In this document: positions 12,160-25,387 of the stretch, in pieces
Layout of the letters: the number at the start of each line of letters is the position of its first letter
How positions within the stretch are numbered: the first letter of the stretch is position 1
Assembly (NCBI GenBank): GCA_030544235.1
Contig: CM060472.1
Span: 21,774,154-21,838,153, forward strand
Source: Lepturacanthus savala
Taxonomy: Eukaryota; Chordata; Actinopteri; Scombriformes; Trichiuridae
Reading direction: 5' to 3'
DNA: 64,000 bases
Position numbers and translations under genes: made by a program
Notes under the pieces: model-generated
Told to the model about the DNA's origin: nothing
The model's database searches: none
Seen by the model: only the letters and a program-made list of their open reading frames with translations

Positions 12160-12389
12160 CCATGGGGACGAAGGGAGAGTTTTAGCTTTTCAACTAATAG
12201 AATCGTGCTTTTATTTTGTCAGCGATATCAGTACTCTTCCGGTTGTGCGGCGCTGACGTCGAGCACCTTGACGCCGCCTTCTCGCTGCAGAGCAACGATC
12301 CATCTGTTGAATGTTTCTCTCGGCGGGCGGAGGGAGAGAAGAGGTCAACTCGGCCGCGGACAGTGACGGAAACGAGCGATCACGACAAG
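12160..12389 (+). promoter_or_regulatory. CpG-rich promoter and probable non-coding first exon of the PAQR7-like gene
   Basis: The segment is CpG-rich against AT-rich surroundings. It holds a CRE-like TGACGTC near 12254-12260 and a second GACGTC just downstream of the donor. A strong donor, ACAAG|GTGAGA, ends the exon at 12389. The only matching acceptor found upstream of a coding exon is CCCTTTCCGCAG at 15019-15030, 37 bp before the progestin-receptor start codon. An untranslated first exon upstream of a single coding exon is typical of mPR genes. The transcription start is not defined; the left edge given is approximate. Confidence 0.5.
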
Positions 12390-15030
<2,641 letters not shown>

Positions 15031-15067
15031 GAACCACCCGCCGTGCATCAGCAAGCTACCGACCGCT

Positions 15068-16132
15068 ATGACGACCATCGTGATGGAGCGAATTGGCCGT
15101 GTGTTCATCAGCCTGCAGCAGATCAGGCAGGTTCCCCGGATGCTGACGGAGGCGGCGCCCTCCATGCCCGGCACGGTCCGGGACGCCGATGTCCCCTACT
15201 ACTTCAGGGAGCGCTACGTCTGCACCGGCTACCGGCCGCTCCACCAGAACTGGCGCTACTACCTCCTGTCCCTGTTCCAGCGCCACAACGAGACCATCAA
15301 CATCTGGACGCACCTGCTGGCGTTCTTGGTCTTCCTGGTGAAACTCTGTCAGCTCTCCGAGACGGTGGACTTTGTCGGCGACGCACACTCGTGGCCTCTG
15401 CTGATCCTCATCCTGTCCTCTTTGAAGTACTCGGCCTTCAGCGTGGCGGCCCACCTTCTGGGCGGCAAGTCCGAGCTGTACCACTACGCCTTCTTCTATC
15501 TGGATTACGTCGGCGTGGCGCAGTATCAGTACGGCAGCGCCGTCGTTCACTTCTACTACGCCGTGGACGAGAACTTGCACAGGAACACGCGTGGTATCTT
15601 CATGCCCGCCGCCACCGTCCTCAGCTGCCTGTCGTGCCTGGGGTGCTGCTACGGCAAATACCGCAACCACAGCCTGCCCACGTGGGTGCGTAAAGTGGGC
15701 CAGGTGGTGCCTTCAGCCCTGGCCTACATCTGGGACAGCAGCCCCGTGGCTCTCAGACTCCTTTCCTGGTCGGCGGCCGGCGAGGACCCGGCGATCATCT
15801 ATCACTTTGGGCAGGTCGCCTTCTTCCTCAGCTGCGCCTTCTTCTTCTCCTTCCCCATGCTGGAGCGTTGCTTTCCCGGACGCTGCGACTTTGTGGGGCA
15901 GAGCCACCAGCTGTTCCACGTTTTCCTGTCGTGCTGCACTCTGTGCCAGATCCACGCCTCGCACCTCGACTACGTGGGTCGCAGGGAGCTGTACTCGCGG
16001 CTGCACGGGAGCGGCGAGGTGGCGGTGTTCGTGGGGCTGTACGGGGTCACGTTGGCTATATGTGCACTGATCGTCTTCGTTATGCTGAGAAAAGCTAAAA
16101 AGATTTTAGATGTCAAACCCAAGTCCAAATGA
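15068..16132 (+). CDS. paqr7: Membrane progestin receptor alpha-like, PAQR family, 354 aa
   Basis: Progestin and adipoQ receptors are multi-pass membrane proteins; the mPR group binds progestins and drives rapid non-genomic steroid responses, including oocyte maturation and sperm motility in fish. The frame is complete in one exon. Visible family marks are RYYLLSLFQRHNETINIWTH (residues 63-82), the Ser-x3-His of SVAAHLL (S125, H129), LDYVGV with D146, and His-x3-His in SHQLFHVF (H280, H284). These correspond to the Ser/His/Asp/His zinc-site pattern of PAQRs. Hydrophobic segments lie near 78-95, 109-130, 138-162, 176-195, 246-264, 281-298 and 318-339. The tail is lysine-rich and cytosolic by analogy. 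The ATG follows an acceptor by 37 bp and gives the usual family start and length. GC content is much higher than the flanks. The start (MERIGRVFIS) and SETVDF stretch look closer to fish mPR alpha than to PAQR8 (mPR beta), but PAQR8 is the main alternative name. Confidence 0.9.
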   Translation: MTTIVMERIGRVFISLQQIRQVPRMLTEAAPSMPGTVRDADVPYYFRERYVCTGYRPLHQNWRYYLLSLFQRHNETINIWTHLLAFLVFLVKLCQLSETVDFVGDAHSWPLLILILSSLKYSAFSVAAHLLGGKSELYHYAFFYLDYVGVAQYQYGSAVVHFYYAVDENLHRNTRGIFMPAATVLSCLSCLGCCYGKYRNHSLPTWVRKVGQVVPSALAYIWDSSPVALRLLSWSAAGEDPAIIYHFGQVAFFLSCAFFFSFPMLERCFPGRCDFVGQSHQLFHVFLSCCTLCQIHASHLDYVGRRELYSRLHGSGEVAVFVGLYGVTLAICALIVFVMLRKAKKILDVKPKSK

Positions 16133-18547
16133 TAGACAGCGTGTCACAGGAACCACGTGCCTTACCTCTTTTGATAGAAAGGGAGCTAATTAATTAGTAT
16201 TACGTCTATGGCCACTGAAATGTGAAGTTTCCATAACAGTAGGTGGCAGATTACAAGAGGGATAATGATATTTGATATTTAGTATTTTGAGGCTCATATT
16301 AGAATGTTTGGAACATTTCATAGTACTGGAATGAATGTATCAGCGGAAAAATGCATTAACACAATCAAAATCAGATTCTCACAAGAATTTATATATCACT
16401 GCAGGCTGTATTTTGTTATTTATAGGTATCACTGTTGTTACTGATAAATTGTTTTTAGGAGTTGTTTAATTATCAGGTTGTTGGGATTTCTTTTTCTTTA
16501 TCCTACAATGCTGTGCTATTTTTAACATGGTTGAAGAGGTTTGAGGCTTCGACTGTTAAAACTATGTGAGCGTATTTCACCCAAGTGAATGGAGTTTTTA
16601 TTGATTTTCAAAATCACAATTATTGAAAGGTGATAGCACTGGTGACAGCTTGTAGAAGAGTGGTGATATTTTTCCTGAGGTAAAACAAAAATAACTTGCA
16701 ATTGAAGTTCAGACAATCTAATATAGTATTATATAAATATAAATAAATATATAAATAAATAAATATAATATAAACTATCATTTTGTTTCAATGCACTGGC
16801 ATGTAGGTGCATTTTGAAAGCCCATTTGTGCCTTGAGAGCTCTTTTTATTGCACATTTTAAATGGATGCCTCTACCTGGGTGACTGACATCTCTTAAACT
16901 TGCATTTTAAAATGTAAAAAAATCTTTTCTGACACCGAAATCATCAAACAACGGCAGAATTTGTTAGTTCTTAAGAAACCCTTTGGATATAAGTTACCAT
17001 TTTCATATTTGTTTAGGTACAAAAGACATGCTACTTTTTATTGCTAAACCTGAAATGGAAACCTTTCCTTTTTTTACTGTTGTACTAGAAAAACTGCAAT
17101 GTCATAGCTTTTTATGAATTTAATGTAGTGCTTTTTGATTGTATATAAACAGGGTGTTTCTGTAAGGGATTTAATATATATTAAAAGTCTTAATTTTATG
17201 AATATGCCTTACTGTAGACATGCAGTAAATGTCTATGTGTTATGTGTGTTATGTAAAGTGTCAGCAATCACTGCATTGTATCTTGTTGGAAATCACGTTT
17301 GTGCCTTTCGAGTCATAAGGGAAAAGCGATTGTGGAAGTATAAAGGTACCATGATAGAAAGAATAATAGAATAATCATGTCTACTACTGACCAAGGTGCA
17401 TAGCCAGTGAGAATGAGCTATAGAAACATTTCTCAGAGGCAGAAATAGTGTCTTTTTTTGTTAAACAACATCCTATCTGTGTCCCCTCTTCCACGGTGAT
17501 CAGTTTCCAAAATATCAAACTTAACTCAACAGGTACGTTGACCTTTGCACACTGTGCAAGGAACAACATACAGCAATGTGTTATCTCTAATGTTATCTTT
17601 AAAATGCAATATTCATGTAGCCCGCCCTTCAGGCTGATAGAACACAGTGTAGTCGAGCAAACCCTATTTTCATTGATAATAGTCACAAGTACAAGTTGAA
17701 ACTCTCATGTTGTGTCTGATCTAATGTTACACTCTGCCTCTGTGTAATGTTTGATTAACTGGGAAAGTAAAATGCAAGTTCTACCTTATTGTGCCTGTGT
17801 TTATATTGTTATGAAACTGCTGCAGATTTCTTTCTCTTAATGCACTGTTATTTTCTTAACATCATGTACAGTAGATTTTTTTGTTTTTTTTCTTTGTACT
17901 GTCAGCAAAATCACAGCAATGATATTGATTATAATGGTTATTAGCAAAACATTGTATAATATTATTGCAACCATGAATAAGACTAGGTCAAATAATAGCA
18001 TGTGGCTGCACCGCTGAAACGCTAGCAGGCTTTTAATTTGAAAAGGGAAGGATGCAGGAAGTGGTGACACTCGACTAATGGACCCTTTTCATCATTGCAT
18101 TTCAAAAAATGAATGTGTTCTTTTTGAAGGATGATGATATGATGATTATGATAATGTTGATTTTGCAATATTTTTCATTGTCACAAGCTCTGATGCAAAA
18201 CACAAAGCATTCCGAATGTGATTGGCTGCTTCTCGATGGACGTCTGAATGGTTAATTAGTCTCCATAGCAACCTGTTAAACAGTGTTTCTCTCAGCAGGG
18301 CCTCAGCTGTTATTTACATACTGTACAGATACACTCGATACTGTGGTGCTCTGCATCTCTGTTGGTAATTTGTGAGCTCGGATGGCTATTAACACTAAGT
18401 GAATCTGTGCCTTTTTTTCACTGAGTCAACATGTAAAATCTGCCTGTAGACCAAGACACTGAGTGAGCACTAGATAGGAAAGGATTTTTTTTATGCTAGA
18501 TGAGTCATTACAAATATTCCCTTCATGCTACATCTGACCAGTTAGTT
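16133..18547 (+). other. 3'UTR and downstream flank of the PAQR7-like gene
   Basis: AT-rich sequence after the stop codon. AATAAA-type signals occur at 16742-16747 and repeatedly in 16750-16775; which, if any, ends the transcript cannot be read from sequence. No other gene is seen. Frames at 17135-17374, 17384-17686 and 17837-18070 have no recognisable content. Confidence 0.4.
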
Positions 18548-18965
18548 CAGTGGTTCTCAGTGGAGAGTAGGAGAATAATTTAATTTCATTATAATTCCAT
18601 AATGACAGAGTGGAGTGTCAAAAAATAAATAAATAAATACTATAAATTTAGAAGTATTTATTTCCTATTATTTGTGTATTATTTTCCCTTTGCACATGAA
18701 TTTATTTGATTTCAAATCCAAAATTCGAAATTTCATTTCAAATTCAGGTGAAAATGAGTGGGGAAATGAATACATCAATAAATAAACACATTTAAATATT
18801 AATAAATAAAATGGAATATCAAATAAATGTGGAAAATAATACAAAAATACATTTATTTTATGAATTAATTAAATGGAAATTTAAATAAATATGGATTCTT
18901 CTTGTTGATGGCAGTTTCAGTCCTTCCGACACTTTCTATTAACATCTTAAAGCAAATATCTGATA
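18548..18965 (+). mobile_element. hAT-like element carrying a MITE fragment, degraded
   Basis: Opens with CAGTGGTTCTCAG, the hAT-style terminal phrase, and shares TTTCATTATAATTCCATAATGACA with the better-preserved copy at 22036-22555. The inner part (about 18640-18930) matches the MITE inside that copy, including TTCCCTTTGCACATG and the right end GGCAGTTTCAGTCC, but the left MITE terminus is missing and replaced by an (AAAT)n-like run. No transposase frame. Confidence 0.5.
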
Positions 18966-20481
18966 GCTCATTGCTATCAATAGCTCATTGTATGTATCGC
19001 AGATCCATTGAAACCAATAAAAAAGATGTTACAAGTGGATTCCCTTTGTGCTGCGGGTGGAGATGTTGTATCAACAAAGTCATGTGTGTGACCTGTTAGC
19101 TACGTGGCCCGGCTGGATTCCCACCTGTGGTTAGGTGTTTGTCCTATTAACATTTGTGAAAAAGGTCCACTGGATGTTCTGATACATGTTCAGTGGCAAT
19201 TATTCTGTTGCCTATTGCCACTAATGCAGGGAAACGTGAGGAGGAGTTCTAGTTGTGTATCACAGAATTTACAAGTGGACACTACATTATATGACTAGAT
19301 TTTTTATTACTCAGTAAAATATTAAATTCAACAGGTCAATACGACTGAAACCTGTTTGGTTTGTGTGAGCCATACTTTTTGAGCATCTTAAAAGTGGTAT
19401 TGAGGTTTGATGTTATTGAGACTATTTCTCAGTGTTCCAATAATCATAAACTTGCCTGAAGCAAGTCCACTCCTATGTTAAGCTCCATGATTTTGCTCTC
19501 AAGGTGAACCAGATTACTGCATTTAAATTTACAATTTTCAAGTTTTTTCTAACGCCAACCCCCAGACCCCCTCTGTGTGTCCCAATTAGTTGCAGCATCC
19601 TTCCGTAAATATGCTGTATTAGAAGGGGGAGGTGTCTTATTTAGAAATGACCTTCAGTCCTCTGGGGCAGACGGTCCCACTCAGTAGTGCACCTTAAATC
19701 ATTAATGTGGGTTAATGGGGTAAATGCCTGAGACCTGGATGATGAAATAGACATCAAATTATCTGTTGCAAAGACTGCATCTATCCCTTAGAGTGGATAA
19801 ATCTTCAGTTTATCCACAGATGACTCAGCTCGCAACTTTGCACAGTCCTGGTTAAGATTGAAATGGACAATGTGGGTGTTCACTCTGTCCCAGGCCCGTC
19901 CTTTAATGTTCCCATCACTCATCTGTTTTTTTGTTGTTGTTGTTGTTGTGTTTTGTTTTATTGAGGAAGAGGGGTTGGAAAGCTGCTGGGCAGATCTGTG
20001 GTCTCACCATGGGAGGGATGCTAGGAGCCTGGTGACTTTCCAAGTCTGCCGGTTGCTTGGTAACGTCACAAGTGACAACAAGACTCCAGCAAGTCTCTGG
20101 TCCCGGCCAAGAAATAGCCCAGCCAGTAAACAGCCCCTGTCACTTTGGTTTGTGTACAGATTAAACAAACGACAAACAGTATAATGTGTTAATAAGTGAG
20201 CTTTAGAGTCGCCGATAGACAGACCTCATTATACTTGAGTAGAACCAGGCACAGTTTTGGAACTGGACCCATATTAAGGACTAATAGTCTAGATATCTCA
20301 GCCTCTTCTGCTCTGAGTCTGACAATTAATTTCCTTTTCCCATCCCCTTCAAGTAGAACCAGTAAAAGTAATGGATGTTGTGCTGGCACAAGTCAATTAA
20401 GGACATGTTTCTCATGTTTCTTGCAGAAAATCGTAATAGCAATGATTCGCATGGATGACGTTCTCTAGATGCCAAAATTAG
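18966..20481. other. Intergenic stretch, no gene recognised
   Basis: Contains a GTT trinucleotide run near 19931-19949. The frame at 19858-20184 has no recognisable domain and no flanking splice signals that would make it an exon. Nothing else can be supported. Confidence 0.5.
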
Positions 20482-20498
20482 TTTTTTTTTTTTTTTGT

Positions 20499-20985
20499 GT
20501 CCAAAGATGAGGGGTTGTGGATCTCTGCAGGAAGAGAGTACCAGAGGGTGGGGGCTGCCACACTGAAAGCTCTGTCCCAAATAGTGCACAGGCTGGTGCA
20601 GTGGGTTGGAGACCAAACTCTTATCTGAGGGCTAAGGATTCTGGGACAGGGTAGAGGGGTGGAGGAGTTCAGATAGGTACAGAGGGGGGTTTGAGCATGT
20701 AAGGATTTGTAGGTGAGTTGGAGGATTTTGTAGGAGATGCAGGGCTGGGTGCGGGTAATGTGCTGTCAGGGTTTGGGGTGAGAGAGAGAATCCTGGCAGC
20801 AGAATCCTGTACATAGTGGAGCCTGTCCAGGGCTTTGCCGGCTACCCCGGACGAGACTCAGTTGCAGTAATCCAGACGGGAGATGACGAAGGGACGGGTG
20901 AGGGTCTTATCTAACATGGTCTTAGAGAGTGATGGCCTGAGTCTGGAATTATGAATGGTGGTTTGAAAGTGGTGATAAAGTAGTT
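20499..20985 (-). pseudogene. LINE (L2/CR1-like) ORF2 C-terminal fragment
   Basis: Read on the minus strand, the segment gives RPFVISRLDYCN, then a stop, then SGVAGKALDRLHYVQDSAAR, and further down DRAFSVAAPTLWYSLPAEIH in another frame. SRLDYCN, LQxVQNxAAR and DRAFSxxAPxLWNSLP are hallmark phrases of the reverse-transcriptase C-terminal region of L2/CR1-type non-LTR retrotransposons. In-frame stops and frameshifts show it is dead. A poly-T run at 20482-20496 sits beside what would be the 3' side of the element. Its 5' part, endonuclease and catalytic core are absent. Confidence 0.8.
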
Positions 20986-22035
20986 GTGTGATTGTAAAGT
21001 CCTAGAAATGATCAAGAACTGAACAAACAAACGTCTACTAAAAAGGGATACACTGTTGTTTAAAACATTTTTTTTTCCATTCACCTAGATCTACTTTACT
21101 TTATAAATGATGTGACACTGGACCACGCACTGTTTGAAACCCATGCGGCATGCCACTGTGATTCTCTTCAAACTATTTGGGATACCAGTCATGGTTTATG
21201 CTAATTGAATGTGTATAAAATACAAAATATACTAATAAAGGATTTCTCATAAAGCATTAACACAAAATTAGTGTTGTGTTTTTTTTTTACTTTCAGCTAT
21301 TATGTCCTTAGATTTAATTCACTCTGATTCCTATTTATTTATTTGAGGTTATGTGATATAAAGACTGTACAGGTGCATCTCGTCTAAGTGAAATAAACCT
21401 TTCTGCTGCCCCCAAGTGGTAATGAAGGTGCATTTATCTCAGACAAACACATGAACTGGTAGGAGGCCTAGTTATTTTCTCATGCCATGCAGCATTGTTT
21501 TTTCTGCTTCTTCAGGGGCAAACCTCAGAGCTAATAGTGTTGGCCCTGCTTGCAGAAGTCAGATTTATTGACTTGTCCTGGTCTGGTTCTGTAGTCTGTC
21601 TCCGGTCTTACTGTGTGTGGATGTGTCCTGGTCCCTGCTGCACGCCCCACTTACTCAGTTAAAACCCTGAATCAGCTGAATTATGGTGCTGCTGGTCTCT
21701 CTCCCGCATTCCTCCTGTCTGAGTCACAATAGACCGGGCCGGCCTGCTTCCCTTGTGATAACTTCCAAATTAAATTTCATCACTGCTCGTTAGACTTAAT
21801 GGAGCTCAAAAATACGCCGAGCATTAGCAAGCTGCTCGGTTTGAACGCTAGATCTTTGAGCAGGACATTTTCTAAGTCAACTAAGTTCGGAAGCTTTTAT
21901 TTCAACATATTTATTCAAATGTAATGATTCCAGAAACCAGGTCAGGACAATTACCATCCTTCCAGGTTGGTCAACAATACCATTGATAAACCTCAGCCCT
22001 GTCCACAACATTTTGATGGTTTGAGTAATCTAAAT
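20986..22035. other. Intergenic stretch, no gene recognised
   Basis: Unremarkable AT-rich sequence with a short T-run near 21280-21288. No open frame of note and no repeat family that I recognise. Confidence 0.5.
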
Positions 22036-22555
22036 CAGTGGTTCTTAAAGTGGGGTCCGGGGACCCCAGGGGTCCTTGAGGGAGGGCCACAGGGGCCCCA
22101 GAATAAAGAAGAATCATTAATTTTCACTATAATTCATTCCATAACTACACAATGACAAAATGTAGGAGCATTTGTATGGAGGACTGAAACTGCCACAATT
22201 AGAAGAAAATAGTTTCTCATTAGCATATTTATTTCCTGTTATTTTCCCTTTGCACATGCAATTTAATTTCAAATGTTATTTCCCATTTGATATATTGAGA
22301 TGGAATAGCAAAAGGAAATGCAGACATAATTACATTTGGGGAAATAAATTGAGGGATGAATACATACATATATGCATTTAAAAATGAATGCATGCAATTA
22401 AATACATTTATTTATTTTTTGATCATGGTAGTTTCAGTCCTCCATAATTTTGTCCACGTTCTGTGATAAAACATCTAAAAGTAAAAATCTTATCAGATAG
22501 GGCCCGTGGTCCAGTTTTTACGCATCCTTCATTTGAAAAAAGTTGAGAAAAACTG
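22036..22555 (+). mobile_element. hAT-like non-autonomous element with internal MITE
   Basis: Left end CAGTGGTTCTTAAAGTGGGG followed by GTCCGGGGACCCCAGGGGTC is the classic terminal region of hAT-type elements. The right end, GTTGAGAAAAACTG, is a degraded inverse of it. The interior has no transposase. A 272-bp MITE interrupts it at 22175-22446. Related copies lie at 18548-18965 and 43890-44475. A clear 8-bp target duplication was not found. Confidence 0.6.
22175..22446. mobile_element. 272-bp MITE with 21-bp terminal inverted repeats
   Basis: The left end TATGGAGGACTGAAACTGCCA (21 bp, 22175-22195) and the right end at 22426-22446 are inverted complements with one mismatch. The interior is AT-rich and rich in ATTTAAAT-type self-complementary runs. 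The related hAT-like copy at 43890-44475 appears to lack this insert at the same place, which supports it being a separate insertion. Confidence 0.7.
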
Positions 22556-25199
22556 ATATAAACAACAATTTCCAAAGTTGGAAAAGTAACTCAGTACATT
22601 TATTCACAAGGCCTTTATTTGTTTTATGTTAATTTATTGGTACTTTTTCTTAAGTAAAGATTCAAAACACTAGAATCTTTCTAGGTTCTTTCCAGGCATT
22701 AAATTGCCACCATCAGCTGTACTTTGTGTTTATTGTTATACGTGCATGCTATATGCTTCTCCATTTATTAAAAAAATAATGGTTGCATTGGTAGAGAACT
22801 ATAGACAGTGCTCTACATGTCCTGACTTACAGGCTTGTGTCACCATCAGTGATAAGTCAGCCAGCCGGACCCAGATTATTTGTAAATTTAAAAACAAGGA
22901 GAGGGTTTCTGGCTTTTCTGTAGAAAGGCTTCGCAGGGAGAGAGAGATAGCTGGACTCTGGCTAGATTAGAAATGTTTGTGCTGCTGTGCGACAATGCTT
23001 TGTAACAGCATAGTTTCCTGTTCACTATCAGCACAGCAACAGAAGAGGAGCTTGGAGTCACAAATGATCTGTTTAACTTATTTTACTGTAAATGGAGATG
23101 TTAATGACGTTCTTCTTTGGAACTTGAGTAAACTATAGAAAAATAATTGAAATAAACAATGAGTATTAGATCACCAATTAAGTAATCAATCAACAAATCC
23201 AAATCCAATATGTATTTTTTTGTCTTCTTTTTCAGCACTCTAATATTTTAGTTGTTGAAGTTGTTTTCACTTATTTTTCTCAAACAAGCTCTTCAGAGAG
23301 ATGAACCATAAGAGAGAAATTTAGGTAGCAGGAGAAGGGAAAAAAGAAGACAGGGACTTTAGAAAAGAAAGAAATTAGAAAGGAAAAGTAAATCAATTAT
23401 TACATATGATAAAAAAATGAGAGGAAAAAAAGGAATCCTTCTGTATTAGCACTTTAAATGTGGAATATTACACTTCTACTTGGTGTAGATGGAATAAAAC
23501 GAAAAAAAAGCGCCAAATGGAAAACATGAATATAGTTCTGCATTGTCTCTTTAAAATGTGTAGCTAATTAAGGTCATGTGTAGTGAGGGAGAGGAGAGTC
23601 AAGTTACCCAGAATGCAGTGGATTATTTCCTGTCCTCATTTTCAATATTCAAAATGTATTGACCTGTCACAAAATATAGGCTAACTAATCAGCTGATGTG
23701 ACTACAGATCTATGCAGTGCTGCAATGCGATACAATTATTGATTATTATGATTAATAATGAATCTACCAAATATTTACTTATTATTTATTTGGTGCATAA
23801 AATGTCAAGAAAAAAAGTATACATTCATTCAATTATAATTTCCTTCTATAAATAAAGTTTTGTCTCTTTATTAACATCTAGCTTTAAGACCTTTATTACT
23901 TGTTCTGATACTGTGCTTACATGGTAGCATACAGATTCCATTCACCCCTGCATGGAAATGAATGAAAAATGATTTCATGCATTCTTGACCTTGCACACCA
24001 GGGTGTAACTTTCGTTACGTGAGAAAAATGTCTATAATATAGCCTATAGCCTACCACATGCTTGTCCAGTGAAATGGTTTATTTTTTTAATGTTACACTT
24101 TAAACCAACTGAGATGATATAAAATGATGATGATGGTGAGCGCTGAAGCTGAAAACTGTCACAGCATTAGATGATACATAGGCCTACTTGCACTAAAGCT
24201 TGTCTTGTCACCAAATGACATCCACAACCACTTGTAGGATATATATCAGTTGTTGAAATCCCAATATTTGTCCTTTGCTGCCCTGTTCTTTCAATCACTG
24301 CTGCATCTCTATTATTCCCCTACACCTGCTGTATAACACACATTTTCTATAACACAATACACATATCCATTTTCTGACAGATCAACTCAAATGAGTCAGA
24401 TATTATGACTGTGTGCATAGTTCTGTATGTTGCACTGGTGTGAAATGGTTTTTAGTCCTGTGTTAAATGACCACACAGCAAATCTGGGGCCATTAATAAT
24501 TCCAGCCTAACACTGTATACTACATAGTAAATACAGCAGGGAAAAGAATTCATAAGGGCCCTCTAGCAGGTTAATCCTGCCATGATTTATGGATGCTGTG
24601 ATATATGAGATTTTAGAATATATAGTCTATGTTTCATGGAAGGGAATTCTGGGCCACCTGTGAAAAAATGATTTGAGATTTGCTTTTATTTGAGTTCTGA
24701 CATCAAAAGTCCTATATCAGGGGTGGACAATGCTGGTCCTGGAGGGCCAGTGTGGGTGCAGGTTTTGTTCTATTTGTTTATTTGGAGTTTATATAAAAAA
24801 TGCACTATGCATCAAACACTCTGAACAATGGAGAAATGCACAAATATGCACATTTTCACAGCTCATTCGTACTTTCTTGACTGACATAGATGATTTGAGC
24901 GCATGGTACATGCACAGAGGTTGTAAGTAGGCAAGACTTAATCAGAAGTGCCAGTAACTCATTGTATTAGTACATTCATAACCAGATTCCATTGTTTAGT
25001 AAAAGTGGATCTCCGATCCATACTGTACATTATATGTGGAAGGGTCTGGCTTCAACCACTAGAATTTAATATAATTTAATATAAGTGAAGTTGATCATTT
25101 TAATGTTCCTGTGAGCAATATATTTAAGAGGTATTTTCAAATTATTCTCACATTTTGACACATTTTAACCCTAATCCTGGTCCATAGTTTCACCCACAT
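22556..25199. other. Intergenic stretch with a small repeat scrap
   Basis: No gene seen. At 24717-24777 the phrases GGGGTGGACAATGCTGGTCC, TGGAGGGCCAGTG and GTGCAGGTTTTGTTC match a common fish interspersed-repeat end, left as an isolated fragment. The frames at 22704-22970 and 24730-24930 look like chance. Confidence 0.5.
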
Positions 25200-25342
25200 C
25201 TACCTGGAGTGAAAGTCTTTTATTTTGAAGGCACTGTCGCCTCCTTCCGCTCTGACCGCTAACGGTTCAGTTTGACGCGAGCCACACAGAGAGAGAGCTT
25301 ACTCCCCCGGAGACACACGAAGAGGCGCACGGACCTGCAGCT
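25200..25342 (+). promoter_or_regulatory. CpG-rich 5' region of the SH3BGRL3-like gene
   Basis: Sequence from about 25230 to 25620 is rich in CpG against an AT-rich background, and the start codon lies within it. No TATA box is obvious at a sensible distance. The first coding exon follows directly with a consensus donor, so this segment should hold the transcription start and 5'UTR. The exact start site cannot be read. Confidence 0.5.
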
Positions 25343-25387
25343 ATGGGAATCAAACTGTACTACACCACTGTCACTGCCTCGCGGACG
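25343..25387 (+). CDS. sh3bgrl3: sh3bgrl3 coding exon 1
   Basis: Encodes MGIKLYYTTVTASRT, the first beta strand, and ends at ACG|GTGAGT with phase 0. The ATG is the first in good context after the CpG-rich leader. Confidence 0.9.
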
